Shown here one piece after another: positions 1 to 10,522 of a DNA stretch of 64,000 nucleotides. The DNA is from Nicotiana tabacum (taxonomy: Eukaryota > Streptophyta > Magnoliopsida > Solanales > Solanaceae). Made by a program: the position numbers and the translations under genes. The notes beneath the pieces were generated by a model. That model saw nothing but the letters and a program-made list of their open reading frames with translations. It searched no databases and was not told the DNA's origin. Each line of letters begins with the position of its first letter. The stretch's first letter is position 1. The stretch covers positions 71,530,697 to 71,594,696 of the forward strand of contig NC_134089.1 in assembly GCF_000715075.1 (NCBI RefSeq). The letters are read 5' to 3'.

Positions 1-1878
1 GCTGTTGAGTTTTCATCCCAAACATTTAATGATTATTGCTTATCAATTGGGATAAAAGTGGAACATCTTGTAGCTCATGTTCACACTCAAAATGGTCTTG
101 CAGAGTCTTTAATTAAATGTCTGCAATTGATAGCAAGACCGTTACTCATGAAAACGAGGCTGCCCACTTCCGTTTGGGGTCATGCCATTTTGCATGCAGC
201 AATGCTAGTTCGTCTCAAACCGAAAAATTATCATAAATATTCCCCGTTGCAACTAGTTTTGGGTCATGAACCTAATATATCCTAGTTAAGAATTTTTGGA
301 TGCGCAGTATATGTGCCTGTAGCACCGCCATATCGCACCAAAATGGGTCCCCAAAGAAGGTTAGGAATATATGTTGGGTTTGAATCGCCCTCCATTATTC
401 GCTATATTGAAACATTAAAGAGGTATTTATTCACTACTCGATTTGCAGACTGCCGATTCGATGAGACACGTTTCCCAAAATTAGGGGGAAAAGTTTGTGA
501 AATCAAACGGGAAATTTTGTGGAAAAATCCATCATTATCTCATCTTGATCCACGTGCCTCTATTTGTGAAAAAGAGGTGCAAAAGATTATCCATTTGCAA
601 AGAATAGCAAATCAAATGCCAGACGCATTTACGGATTTGAAAAGGATAACAAAATCACATATCCCTGCAGAGAATGTTCCAATCCGTATTGATGTCCCTA
701 TTGGACAATCTTCTAGTGTCATAGATAATGAGTCAAAAGCACGCCTAAAACGTGGCAGACCATTAGGTTCCAAAGATCGAAATCCTAGAAAAAGGAAAAC
801 AAATGATCAAAATAACACTACGAAAGAACCTCGTGAAGAAATCCGCGATTTAATAAATTCTGAGATTCATGAGGAATCCACTGAGCCCGAGGCTCAAGAA
901 AATAAGGAACTATCAATAAATCCAATCTATATTGAGACAAATTTGAATCGAGTGGATATAGTGGTGGATTATGTCTTTGCATATAATGTTGCATCTAGCA
1001 TTATGCAAGAAAGTGAGGATCTTGAACCTCAATCTGTTGGAGAATGTCGACAAAGACTTGATTGGCCAAAATGGCAAGAAGCAATCCAATCAGAGTTGAA
1101 TTCACTTGCAAAACGTGAAGTTTTTGGGCCTGTAGTCCAAACACCTAATGGTGTTAAGCCTGTTGGCTATAAATGGGTCTTTGTACGCAAGAGAAATGAG
1201 AAAAACGAGGTACAAAGATATAAGGCACGCCTTGTTGCACAAGGATTTTCACAAAGGCCCGGTGTCGATTATGAAGAGACATATTCACCCGTTATGGATG
1301 TTATAACGTTCCACTATATCATTAGTTTTGCTGTCCATGAAAAGCTTGACATGCATTTAATGGATATGGTTACCGCCTACCTTTATGGCTCACTTGACAA
1401 TGAGATATACATAAAAATTCCCGATGGATTTAAAATGCCAAACGCACATAATTCAAAGTCCCGAAAAATATTTTCAATCAAATTGCAAAGATCTTTGTAT
1501 GGTATAAAGAAATCAGGACGAATATGGTATAATCATCTTAGTGGGTATTTATTAAAGGAATGCTATATAAATGATGCCATTTGCCCATGTGTTTTTATAA
1601 AGAAAACAACATCGGAATTTGTTTTACTTGCCATATATGTTGATGACATAAACCTTATTGGAACTCCTATAGAACTCCAAAAGGCAATTGATTATTTAAA
1701 GAAGGAATTCGAGATGAAAGATCTCGGAAAGACAAAATTATGCCTTGGTTTGCAAATTGAACATTTGGCAAACGGAGTTTTTGTTCATCAATCTGCCTAC
1801 ATAGAAAAAGGTATTGAAACGGTTTTACATGGATGGAGCACATCCATTAAGTACTCCGATGGTTGTTCGATCACTTGA
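1..1878 (+). pseudogene. Copia A pol: integrase C-terminal half, linker and reverse transcriptase
   Basis: Frame 1 is open from base 1 except for a TAG at 283-285. It begins in the integrase core (HTQNGLAES carries the catalytic Glu) and passes through the GCAVYVP/VGF region that follows copia integrases. A basic linker with KRGRPLGSKDRNPRKRK may act as a nuclear-localisation-like patch. RT starts near 1040 with WQEAI, then YKARLVAQGF (from about 1219) and the intact active site YVDD at 1636-1647. The frame is lost near 1810 by one extra G, so the ORF ends at 1878 out of frame. Enzyme identity is firm. Activity is unlikely without repair of the stop and frameshift. Confidence 0.88.
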
Positions 1879-2635
1879 TGTGAATAAGGATCCATTCTGA
1901 TCTCAAGAAGAGAATGAAGAGCTACTTGGTCCTGAAGTACCATATCTTAGGGCAATTGGTGCACTAATATATCTTGCTAATACTACAAGGCCTGACATAA
2001 CTTTTTCAGTTAATGTCTTAGCAAGATATAGCTCTACTCCTACAAGGAGACATTGGAATGGAATCAAACACATATTGCGGTATCTAAAAGGGACTACCGA
2101 TATGGGCTTATTTTATGACAATAATTGCAGTCCCGATCTTGTTGGTTATGCTGATGCTGGGTATTTATCTGACCCACACAAGGCTCGATCTCAAACAGGT
2201 TATGTGTTTACCTGTGGAGGCACTGTCATATCTTGGCGATCGACTAAGCAATTAATTGTGGCTACTTCATCTAATCATGCTGAGATAATTGCTATTCATG
2301 AAGCAAGTCGAGAGTGTGTGTGGTTGAGGTCTATAATACATCTTATTCGAGAAAAATGTGATTTGAAATGTGACAAGTTACCCACGATTTTGTATGAAGA
2401 CAATGTAGCATGCATAGCTCAATTGAAGGGAGGATTCATAAAAGGATATAGGACAAAGCACATTTCACTAAAGTTATTTTTCACACATGATCTTCAAAAG
2501 AATGATGATATCAATGTGCAACAGATTCGTTCAAGTGATAATATGGCTGATTTGTTCACAAAATCTCTACCGACGTCAACCTTCAAGAAACTAGTGCACA
2601 AGATTGGGATGCGAATGCTCAAGGATGTGAATTGA
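1811..2635 (+). pseudogene. Copia A pol: RT C-terminus and RNase H
   Basis: This is the same pol read in frame 2 after the one-base shift. It has an RT tail with STPM, the TRPDI block and RYLKGTTD, then the RNase H domain with GYADAGY, the catalytic Glu in the SSNHAE block, and the YEDN aspartate block, ending at a TGA at 2633-2635. One in-frame TGA lies at 1898-1900, probably CGA to TGA. The RNase H acidic residues appear to be kept. RNase H would degrade the RNA strand during reverse transcription. The reading frame from 1901 to 2635 is otherwise intact. Confidence 0.87.
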
Positions 2636-2844
2636 TGCTCTCATCAGGGGGAGTTAATGCGCGTTGCACTTTTTTTCCCTTACAGGTTTTGTCCCACTGG
2701 ATTTTCCTTGCAAGGTTTTTAACGAAGCAACCAAAAGGCGTATTGTTAGATATGTGTACTCTTTTTCCTTTACAAGATTTTTTTCCCTTTGTATTTATTT
2801 TAGTTAAGGTTTTAACGGGCACATTACTTATCGAGTAGTCATTC

Positions 2845-2853
2845 AAGGGGGAG
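2845..2853 (+). promoter_or_regulatory. Polypurine tract of copia A
   Basis: AAGGGGGAG lies immediately 5' of the TG that opens the 3' LTR, the standard position for the plus-strand primer. A second purine run (CAGGGGGAG) sits just after the pol stop near 2645. The 200 bp between the two are T-rich 3' untranslated sequence with direct repeats of the kind CTTTTTCCCTTACA. Confidence 0.75.
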
Positions 2854-3042
2854 TGTTATGAATAAAATTCTATTTAGAGTGAATGCCTATCTTGTAGAGA
2901 GTTTTACTTTGTGGCTAAGTCATTTTTCCCCTATAAATAAAGAGGTCTTACCCCATTGTAAATCATCCCAAAATTCAATAAGAATTTCCTTTCTTTCTTT
3001 CTCTGCAATATTGCTCTTTTACTTTTATTGTTTTATCACACA
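2854..3042 (+). repeat. 3' LTR of copia A (~188 bp)
   Basis: Starts TGTTATGAATAAAATTC right after the polypurine tract and ends in CACA at 3040-3042. It contains a TATA box (TATAAATA at 2932-2939). The exact 3' end is ambiguous by 2 bp because the next bases repeat CA. The partner 5' LTR is not in the window, so LTR divergence and TSD cannot be read. The boundary coincides with the left edge of the duplicated segment. Confidence 0.75.
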
Positions 3043-3953
3043 AAAATAATATTTGTAATTTTCACACACGTTTTTAGCCATTGTGCTTCGAAGGGCAGGA
3101 AATAGCAAGTACCTGTGAAATATTTGTGCTGGGGGCAAAAATAGTCTAAACATTATTTATTGTTATAAATAAAAGTAGTCTATAATCGTAGGTTTGACAT
3201 TTGTACATTAAAGGATTTGCCCTTAAAATCCCATTTGCGTTCTTAGTTTAGTTTTCATTTTTACCCGACTTTAATTGAACCCAAATTTTGGTATCAGTTA
3301 ATTAGTCACTTCAATTTGAGTAAATGTTTCCGTTAAGAATAATTAGCCATGCTGCAAGATAATGGAGTATAGTTTTTTTTTTTTTTTTTGTTAAAAAACA
3401 ATTTTACGTCAGTATACTAAGAGTTGGTGAATCTAAAAGAAAAGGATTTTTTTATTTATTTCAGAAATGTGATGGTAATTGACGTTATAACTAGCATCAA
3501 TTTTAAATATAAAATTTCTGTAGTTATCAATAAACTATAAAGGAAAATGTTAATAGAAGCGCGAAAAAGAAAACCAAAGATTAAGCTAACAAATACTAAA
3601 ATACTAGTGGGCACTTAGGTTATGAATGGTGTAATAAAAGTTATGTCTTTTTCCTTTATGCATGTACGATAATACATAATGTTCTTTTTTTTTTGTTTTT
3701 TTTTTCGTAAAAGTAATACTACTGTATAGTTTGGCCATATAGACTCAAGAAAAAGAACAACCCTCTTTTTTCGTGACCTAGCCAATTGGCAGAAAAATAA
3801 TAAAACCAATTACTTATAAGGAACCAATGTGAATACAACAACTTTCGAATGCATGAACTATTCAAAATTAGTTTAATGAATTGAATTGTAGAAAGTAAAG
3901 CTAATTACGAACTACCGTTATTCTCTCAAAGTTACTGTTGAAAACGTTGATTG
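3043..3953. other. Anonymous AT-rich sequence left of Tork copia B1
   Basis: No coding frame, RNA gene or LTR structure is recognisable in these 910 bp. There is an 18-base T run near 3373 and another T-rich run near 3690; both differ in length in copy 2 (8891-9805). This is the original insertion target of the Tork copia, and the five bases before the LTR are GATTG in both copies. It may be older decayed transposon or low-copy DNA; I cannot tell. Confidence 0.5.
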
Positions 3954-4609
3954 TGTTGAGCACTTGTTCATGTTGTCCGGCCAAATAAGAATGGACTAAT
4001 CCTATTCTCTTTTGGTTTCCGTTCCTATTAAAAATTGGATTCAATTTTTATTCCTATTTAAAGTTGGTTTTGGCTTTAAGAGAAAGCACCACCCTTGAAG
4101 AATTGTTCTATGTCCGTTGGTACAAGTCTCTGAAAGAATTAAACACATAAGAGTGGTTTTTGACAAAGTTCTAGGGAGAAGAGAGAAGAAACAATGTTTA
4201 TTTTACTGTAAATTTTATTTCGACCAGTCAAGTTTAAATCACTTTTTTTCGATTCCTTTGTTGGATCGGGCTGAAATTTTGACTGAGTGTTAATAACATC
4301 TTGGTCTTTGACTTGAACAATGAAGATCAGATTTAGAGGCCGTTAGCATCCTATTTCGAGCCCCGAACAACAACCCCTTTTTTGTGACTTCTCTTTCTTC
4401 AATTAATTTGTTATTGCTATTGTTGTTTCGTGTTTGACACTTGTGGTGTAGCCAATGTGGAGAACTTTTATAACCATCTTATTATTACAGTGAAGTTTTT
4501 TGAATATTTGTGATACCGTGGGTTTTACCTTCGATTTGAAGAGGCTTTCACATTAAAATTTGAAGTTCTTTATCTTCTTTATTTTCGGGTTTGCCTCTTC
4601 CTCGTCACA
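3954..4609 (+). repeat. 5' LTR of Tork copia B1 (656 bp)
   Basis: Begins TGTTGAGCAC and ends TCGTCACA, directly before the primer binding site. The same LTR is at 9806-10460, and a divergent split copy lies at 41941-42071 plus 50076-~50600. A weak TATA-like CCTATTTAAAG lies near 4048. No other regulatory element is clear. Confidence 0.87.
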
Positions 4610-4613
4610 ACAG

Positions 4614-4625
4614 TGGTATCATAGC
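4614..4625 (+). promoter_or_regulatory. Primer binding site (initiator tRNA-Met type), B1
   Basis: TGGTATCATAGC lies 4 bases after the LTR end. It is one base off the usual plant PBS TGGTATCAGAGC, which pairs with the 3' end of initiator tRNA-Met. The same mismatch is in copy 2, so it predates the duplication. Confidence 0.85.
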
Positions 4626-4671
4626 CTTAGTTATTTATCTAGATTTTTACGGAATGAAGAAGAATATGAGC

Positions 4672-5580
4672 AAGATGGTATGTTAAATGGGAGCAATTAT
4701 AATGTTTGGAGAAGCAAGATGTAAGATTTGTTGTTCGTGAAGAAGATGCTTCTACTAGTTTTTGCAGCTCATAAACCTAAGACTATATCTGATGAAGATT
4801 GGAATTTCGAGCACCAATAAGTATGTGGATATATACGGAAATGGGTTAAAAATAATGTCCGCAACCATATTGTGAATCAAACACATGCGAGATCATTGTG
4901 GGAAAAGCTAAAGACTTTTTATGCTTCAAAAATTGGGAACAACAAGTTGTTCCTATTAAAGCAATTGATGACCTTTAAATACAAGGAGGACAATCCTATC
5001 CTTCATCACATAAATGATTTCTAGGGCGTCCTTGATCAGCTTTATAGAATAGAAGTTAATTTTGATGATGAGATACAAGGACTTTGGCTTCTTAATACTC
5101 TGCCAAATTCTTGGGAAACTCTTCGCATTTCTTTGACAAATTCAGCTCCTGATGGTAAGGTGGCCATGGAATATGCCAAGAGAGGTGTGTTGAACGAGGA
5201 AATAAGGAGAAAATGTCAGGGTTCTTCCTCACAGGTAGATGTTTTGGTTATAGAAGACCGGGGGAGAGATAAAACAAGAGGTACGAGGAACAGAGGTAAA
5301 AGCAAAAGTAAGTCAAGGTCCAAATATCATAATATTACATGCAACCACTGTGGCAAAAAAGGGAATATCAAAAGGTTCTGCCATAAGTTGAAGCAAGACA
5401 TTAGAGAAGGAAATAAAGTTGAAAATAACGAGAACAAGGTTGATACTATTGTTCGAGATGACATTCGTTTTGCTTATAATGAAAACATCATCAATTTAGT
5501 ATCCCATGAGATGAGCTGGATAGTAGATTCTGGAGCTATCTCACATGTCATACTAAGAATAAACTTTTCTCATTTTATGC
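4672..5580 (+). pseudogene. Tork copia B1 gag and start of protease
   Basis: Frame 3 encodes a Tnt1-like Gag: YNVWRSKM near the N-terminus, LWEKLKTFYASK, WLLNTLPNSWETL, a basic KSKSKSRSK stretch and one zinc knuckle at 5340-5381. In-frame stops lie at 4722, 4818 and 5022; all three are also in copy 2. The knuckle reads CNHCGKKGNIKRFC: the zinc-binding His of C-X2-C-X4-H-X4-C is Asn (5364-5366), also shared with copy 2. The protease motif WIVDSGA follows near 5517, and the frame is lost about 30 bp later. The native start ATG is unclear. Gag would form the particle and bind RNA; this copy cannot. Confidence 0.85.
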
Positions 5581-5806
5581 TCATGTTGATTCTGGAGTGT
5601 TGAAGATGGGCAATGCCATTGAAGTTAAGGTGTTTGGTGTTGACACAATTTGTTTGGAAATTAATAATGGTTTAACGCTAGTTCTTCAAAATGTCAAACA
5701 TTCTCCAGACTTCCCTTTCAATTTGATCTTTGCAGAAAGATTAGATGAAGAAGGTTACCATAATGTCTTCTTTAATGGCCAATGGAGCTCACCAAGGGCT
5801 CATTAG
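5545..5806 (+). pseudogene. Tork copia B1 protease C-terminal part
   Basis: Read in frame 2, shifted from gag, this gives the rest of a copia aspartic protease: GVLKMGNAIEV, GLTLVLQNVKHSPD and FNLIFAERLDEEGY. The frameshift between DSGA and GVLKMG is in the same place in copy 2, so it is ancestral. Translation ends at a TAG near 5804. The catalytic DSG is present upstream in the other frame. The enzyme is not functional as encoded. Confidence 0.75.
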
Positions 5807-5869
5807 TATTGGTTCATGGAGTTAAGTCTTCTCATTTGTATGTAATATAACACATGGCTCTGTTATTAG

Positions 5870-6763
5870 TAACTCAATAAATCTGGTGGAAAGTGATACT
5901 TTATCAGAACTGTGGCACAGAAGATTGATTCATCTGAGCGATAGGGGAATTACATACAAGCAAAGCTAAAAAGATGTATCCATTGTTTAGCCGGCAAACA
6001 GAAAAGAGTTTCCTTTCATAGCCATCCTCCTTCAAGGAAGCCCGAATTATTGGAGCTAGATCACTCTGATTTGTATGGTCCTTTTAAAGTAAAGTCAAAA
6101 GGATGTGCACTTTACTTTGTGACTTTCATTCATCATCATTCTCGCAAGCTCTGGGTATATCCTTTGAAATTCAAAGATCAAACACTTGGCATGTTTAAAG
6201 AATTTCAGGCCTCAACTGAGAGACAGACGGGGAAGAAATTAAAATATATTCACACTAACAATGATAGTGAATATTGTGGTCCCTTCGGTAACTATTGCAA
6301 GGAACAAGAAATTTGTCATCAGAAAAATCCACACAAGATGCCTCAATTTAATGGTTTGGCAGAGAGGATGATTAGAACTCTATTTGAAAGAGTTAGATGC
6401 ATACTTCCAGAGGCTAAACTTCCAAATACATTTTGGGCGGAAACACTTAATACCATTACTTATGTTATCAATTTGTCTCCTGTTGTTGCTTTGGATGGTG
6501 ATGTCCAGGACAGAGTTTGGTTTGCCAAAGATATTTCTTATGATCACCTAAGCATTTTTAGGTGTAAAATTTGTGTGCATGTTCCTAAAGATGAGAGATC
6601 AAAACTGGATGTCAAAACTAAGCAGTGCATCTTTATCGGTTATGGTCAAGATAAGTTTGAGTATCATTTTTATGATCCTGTTGACAATAAACTTATTAGA
6701 AGTTGTGATGCAATATTCTTTAAGACTAGACTATTGAAGATATTGAAAAAGCTAAAAAGATAG
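5870..6763 (+). pseudogene. Tork copia B1 integrase
   Basis: The 237-codon open stretch 6050-6763 is a copia integrase core and C-terminal region; the zinc-binding N-terminus (ELWHRRL) lies upstream in broken frames from about 5905. The first catalytic Asp is in LDHSDLYGP. The second, normally TDNGGE, reads TNNDSE with Asn at 6257-6259. The Glu in GLAERM is kept. The C-terminal part has VHVPKDERSKLDV and CIFIGYG, typical of this group. Losing the second Asp should abolish strand transfer. Downstream 6764-6999 holds the acidic integrase-RT linker with RRSTRE before the break. Confidence 0.87.
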
Positions 6764-6999
6764 ATTCTCAGAGTAATGAGGGCTTAGTTGATATTGATTC
6801 AGTTTCTGTTGCTAAGGCACCTATTGCACATGAACGAATCCAAGACAATAATGAAGACAATGATCATCATGGTGTAGATGTTATGTATGCTCCAGGTAAT
6901 AAAGTTGTGGTTGATCAGCAACCAATTCTTGCTCAGGTAACTACTTCGAATGCTCCTGAAACCTCTATTAGAAGATCTACAAGGGAGAAGCAAAAAATC

Positions 7000-7442
7000 T
7001 ACAAGGGATATTCCCAGATCTACTACCGGTCTCGCAGGCTTCGTCGAAACTGACTTCGCCTCTTGGGGTATTATAATCGATTCTCTGAGCCTTTTGATTT
7101 ATGGGAACACTGGGAGGGATCTGTCCCCTTACGTTCACGTTAATGGAAACACCTGTCAATGCTTGTTGTAACTCTGTCATCACCTGATCCTACCTTGAGA
7201 GATGATCTATAATTGTTTTATTTTGTTTTTTCAGGAGATTTGACCGTCTTTACGACATGTTTCTCCTCCGCATCATCAGGAGTTGGGTCTCGCACATGCC
7301 GAGGATACTAACCTTCGCGAACTGGGGTTGTTTCGCCACCTTCATTACAGGTGTCACTGATTGAGATATCACGCAGGGACAATTCTTCCTATTCAATGCG
7401 TGCTTTAACGTTGTATGTGTTGTTGACACCATTATCTGCCAT
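7000..7442 (-). pseudogene. N-terminal gag fragment of element H
   Basis: A minus-strand ATG at 7442 opens MADNGVNNTYNVKARIE, then an in-frame TAG, an acidic stretch (PTPDDAEEKHVVK) and another stop. After a shift near 7200, the frame MTELQQALTGVSINVNVR continues to RIDYNTPRGE and the break. Short acidic N-termini of this type precede the retrotransposon gag domain in plant gypsy and gag-only elements. I do not see the gag core domain itself, so the family is an inference from the PBS and context. Confidence 0.55.
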
Positions 7443-7520
7443 ATCTGATTTTTACTAAGGAAAGAAGTGAAACTTATTAGCAATAAAAGTATGGATCAAA
7501 GTAATTACGCAACTGTCTAT

Positions 7521-7539
7521 GCCCCACGATGGTGCCAAA
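7521..7539 (-). promoter_or_regulatory. Primer binding site of element H
   Basis: The minus strand reads TTTGGCACCATCGTGGGGC, 5 bases inside the LTR end (ACGGGCA). It resembles the TTTGGCGCC...GTGGGGC primer site common in plant Tat-related elements. Confidence 0.6.
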
Positions 7540-7544
7540 CTATT

Positions 7545-8182
7545 TGCCCGTAAAACGGTACAGTTGAATTTGTAACGTAGTTTATAGACAAGCAAATCGA
7601 TTTTACCCAAAAATGATAAAGAAATAAGGTTGAAGTTAAGATTTAGCTATTGGAATTAAAGAAGATAACAAGCCTGATTCTGAATTTAGCCTTTTCAAGA
7701 GCAAAAGTGAAAGTAAGATAAAGCAACAATGAAATTGTTAAAGTGAGAGCTTGAATAGTGAAGTATGAGAGCAAAATAGTAAAATAGCTTTTGCGTGTGG
7801 ACTGTTTCATGTCCTTACAATGGCGTTAACCCCACTATTTATAGTTTTACCTAGGGAAACAAGATCCTATGATCAAGCTCCTCTATAAATGAGAATAAAA
7901 GTGTCATTGATGAATATGTAACGACAAGCCTTGAATGCAAATATTCTCTGTAACGACTGTTCATTTAGCACTAGCAAATATTCGCTCATTGAATGCTGTC
8001 CGATGACAAATCTCAGAACTTTTACCACCGTCTACATTCCCTTCGGAATCCATTCGGTACTGGTCACACACGTCGCATTCGGTAATAATTGTTTAATTAA
8101 TTGTGTAAGCACTTTTCATACGTTAATAAATAAAATGTAAATGTAACGAACTAAAACTAGCTATTGGCACAAGTTGGGGACA
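7545..8182 (-). repeat. LTR of element H (approximate right end)
   Basis: The minus-strand LTR ends GGGCA at 7545 next to the primer site. A TATA box on the minus strand (CTATAAATAG, 7844-7835) fits transcription toward the gag fragment. The upstream end is uncertain: I place it at TGTCCCC (8182) because that gives TG...CA termini, but a TG near 8169 is also possible. No partner LTR is in the window. Confidence 0.5.
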
Positions 8183-8890
8183 CCCGTTAATACACTTATT
8201 ATTTGATTCGTGCATGGAGCCAGAAGAAGCAGGTCTTTCATTTAGGAATTAAGACTCACCTTCAAGAAAATGAAAGAACCAAAAAAAAGAAAGAAAGAAA
8301 GGAGAATTAAAAAAACCCATATATGTGCACAGAGGCGGAACTAGGATTTCGAGTTTATGAGTTCGGAATTCTTAATCCTTTTACATTGTTGAGTTCTAAA
8401 TTAATAATTTGTAAATTTTCAACAAAAATTTCAAAGCAAATACATGATTTGAACCAAAACTATTGGGTTTAGCCAAACCTGCCGCCGCCACAGTTAATGT
8501 GCACCACTAAATTAAGCTTCAACCGACAAAACTACCAGCCGAAAACAAAACCTAAAATGTAGAATTCCAACCAGAAACAGTTGGCATTGTCGAAATTTAG
8601 CAAGGAGGTCATTTTCAAGCATAAAAAAATGGCCTTCAAACTAACAACCGATGAAATTACTTGATTGACATGGAATTAAGACTTTAATTTGTACTACCAT
8701 CTATCTAGGATTAGTAGCATAATTCAAGGGGATGTAGATGTAGATGTAGATTTCCTTATTGTGGTCACATGATTTGGTCCACAATTTTGGTGCTTGTCCT
8801 TGTCGCTTTGAATGATGATGACTATATTAATTTGCACTTAAACTTTGGTTTACAAAACATACTTTGCTTGTAAAATAAGAGAATAATTTT
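8183..8890. other. Anonymous sequence between H and duplicated copy 2
   Basis: No coding region is seen. It holds an A-rich run near 8280, a possible MITE (8330-8495), a short TGTAGA microrepeat near 8732-8752 and AT-rich sequence up to the start of the duplicated segment at 8891. It is probably the ancestral left flank of the duplicated segment. Confidence 0.45.
8330..8495. mobile_element. Possible short hAT-like MITE
   Basis: Opens CAGAGGCGGAACTAGG and closes with GCCGCCGCCACAG, an imperfect inverted repeat of about 11 matches in 16. Both sides carry ATGTGCA (ending 8329 and 8503), which could be a target-site duplication. The interior is AT-rich and resembles a dispersed Solanaceae repeat that I recognise only loosely. 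TIR quality is poor and the exact end is uncertain by 2-3 bp. Confidence 0.38.
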
Positions 8891-9805
8891 CAAAAATAAT
8901 ATTTGTAATTTTCAAACACGTTTTTAGCCATTGTGCTTCGAAGGGCAGGAAATAGCAAGTACCTGTGAAATATTTGTGCTGGGGGCAAAAATAGTCTAAA
9001 CATTATTTATTGTTATAAAGAAAAGTAGTCTATAATCGTAGGTTTGACATTTGTACATTAAAGGATTTGCCCTTAAAATCCCATTTGCGTTCTTAGCTTA
9101 GTTTTCATTTTTACCCGACTTTAATTGAACCCAAATTTTGGTATCAGTTAATTAGTCACTTCAATTTGAGTAAATGTTTCCGTTAAGAATAATTAGCCAT
9201 GCTGCAAGATAATGGAGTATAGTTTTTTTTTTTTTTGTTAAAAAACAATTTTACGTCAGTATACTAAGAGTTAGTGAATCTAAAAGAAAAGGATTTTTAT
9301 TTATTTATTTCAGAAATGTGATGGTAATTGACGTTATAACTAGCATCAATTTTACATATAAAATTTCTGTAGTTATCAATAAACTATAAAGGAAAATGTT
9401 AATAGATGCGCGAAAAAGAAAACCAAAGATTAAGCTAACAAATACTAAAATACTAGTGGGCACTTAGGTTATGAATGATGTTATAAAAGTTATGTCCTTT
9501 TCCTTTATGCATGTACAATAATACATAATGTTCTTTTTTGTTTTTGTTTTTTGTTTTCGTAAAAGTAATACTACTGTATAGTTTGGCCATATAGACGCAA
9601 GAAAAAGAACAACCCTCTTTTTTCGTGACCTAGCCAATTGGCAGAAAAATAATAAAACGAATTACTTATAAGGAACCAATGAGAATACAACAACTTTCGA
9701 ATGCATGAACTATTCAAAATTAGTTTAATGAATTGAATTGTAGAAAGTAAAGCTAATTACGAACTACCGTTATTCTCTCAAAGTTACTTTTGAAAACGTT
9801 GATTG
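8891..9805. other. Anonymous AT-rich sequence left of Tork copia B2
   Basis: Duplicate of 3041-3953, differing by scattered substitutions and homopolymer lengths. No gene or structural RNA is visible. Confidence 0.5.
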
Positions 9806-10460
9806 TGTTGAGCACATGCCCATGTTGTCCGGCCAAATGTGAATGGACTAATCCTATTCTCTTTTAGTTTTCGTTCCTATTAGAAATTGGATTCCATTTT
9901 TACTCCTATTTAAAGTTGGTTTTGGCTTTAAGAGAAAGCACCACCCTTGAAGAATTGTTCTATGTCCATTGGTACAAGTCTCTTAAATAATTAAACACAT
10001 AAGAGTGGTTTTTGACAAAGTTCTAGGGAGAAGAGAGAGGAAACAGTGTTTATTTTACTGTAAATTTTATTTCGACCAGTCAAGTTTAAATCACTTTTTC
10101 TGATTCCTTTGTTGGATCGGACTGAAATTTTGACTGAGTATTAATAACATCTTGGTCTTTGACTTGAACAATGAAGATCGGATTTAGAGGCCGTTAGCAT
10201 CCTATTTCGAGCCCCAAACAACAACCCCTTTTTTGTGACTTCTCTTTCTTCAATTAGTTTGTTATTGCTATTGTTGCTTCGTATTTGACACTTGTTGTGT
10301 AGCCAATTTGGAGAACTTTTATAACCCTCTTATTTTTACAGTGGAGCTTTTTGAATATTTGTGATACCGTGGTTTTTACCTTCGATTTGAAGAGGCTTTC
10401 ACATTAAAATTTGAAGTTCTTTATCTTCTTTATTTTTGAGTTTCCCTCTTCCTCGTCACA
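9806..10460 (+). repeat. 5' LTR of Tork copia B2 (655 bp)
   Basis: TGTTGAGCACATGCC ... TCGTCACA, duplicate of 3954-4609. Comparing it with the 3' LTR (TGTTGGGACTATGCCC ..., 41941) shows clear divergence, much more than between the two duplicated copies, so insertion is older than duplication. Confidence 0.87.
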
Positions 10461-10464
10461 ATAG

Positions 10465-10476
10465 TGGTATCATAGC
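10465..10476 (+). promoter_or_regulatory. Primer binding site (initiator tRNA-Met type), B2
   Basis: TGGTATCATAGC, 4 bases after the LTR, with the same single mismatch as in copy 1. Confidence 0.85.
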
Positions 10477-10522
10477 CTTAGTTATTTATCTAGATTTTTA
10501 CGGAAATGGTGATGAATATGAG

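Larger units (their letters stand above)
1..3042 (+). mobile_element. Ty1/copia retrotransposon A, 3' part (5' end outside window)
   Basis: The window opens inside the integrase core and runs through RT and RNase H to a polypurine tract and a short 3' LTR, which is the copia order (integrase before RT). The coding part has only three visible lesions: a TAG at 283-285, a one-base G insertion near 1810 and a TGA at 1898-1900. It is therefore the best preserved pol in the window. The 5' LTR, gag and protease must lie to the left. The sequence that follows the LTR matches copy 2 of the duplicated segment, so A probably inserted into copy 1. Confidence 0.9.
3041..6999 (+). repeat. Large duplicated segment, copy 1
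   Basis: Matches 8891-12807 over its whole length. By eye about 2 mismatches per 60 bases were seen in the stretches compared, plus small indels such as poly-T length near 3371 and a 44-nt block missing in copy 2 at 12077. The match starts at CAAAAATAATATTTG in both copies and ends at AAAAATC (6999/12807). It includes 0.9 kb of anonymous flank and the 5' 3 kb of a copia element, so it is a segmental duplication and not two independent insertions. Confidence 0.92.
3954..6999 (+). mobile_element. Tork-like copia B1, 5' part, cut off before RT
   Basis: Order: 5' LTR 3954-4609, tRNA-Met type primer site, gag, protease and integrase. It breaks off at 6999 just before the RT start, where copy 2 continues about 80 bp further into the RT N-terminus. 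The gag zinc knuckle, DSG protease and integrase text resemble the Tnt1/Tork group. Its disabling changes are largely shared with B2, so the element was already dead when the segment was duplicated. Confidence 0.88.
7000..8182 (-). mobile_element. LTR retroelement fragment H, minus strand
   Basis: Read on the minus strand: an LTR of about 640 bp (8182 to 7545), a primer site TTTGGCACCATCGTGGGGC (7539-7521), then leader and the start of a gag gene running left to 7000. There it stops against copia B1. The PBS resembles the TTTGGCGCC type found in Tat-related and gag-only plant elements. Everything beyond the gag N-terminus is missing. It fills most of the gap between the two duplicated segments. 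Confidence 0.7.

Noticed and set aside
1..2635. Copia A as an intact autonomous element
   Set aside because: Two in-frame stops and a one-base insertion break pol, and the 5' half is outside the window.
3371..3720. Poly-T tracts as terminators or SINE tails
   Set aside because: No polymerase III A/B boxes or SINE body nearby; length differs between duplicates as expected for homopolymers.
8330..8495. Confident SINE call
   Set aside because: The repeat looks familiar, but no polymerase III promoter or poly(A)/poly(T) end is visible; kept only as a low-confidence MITE.
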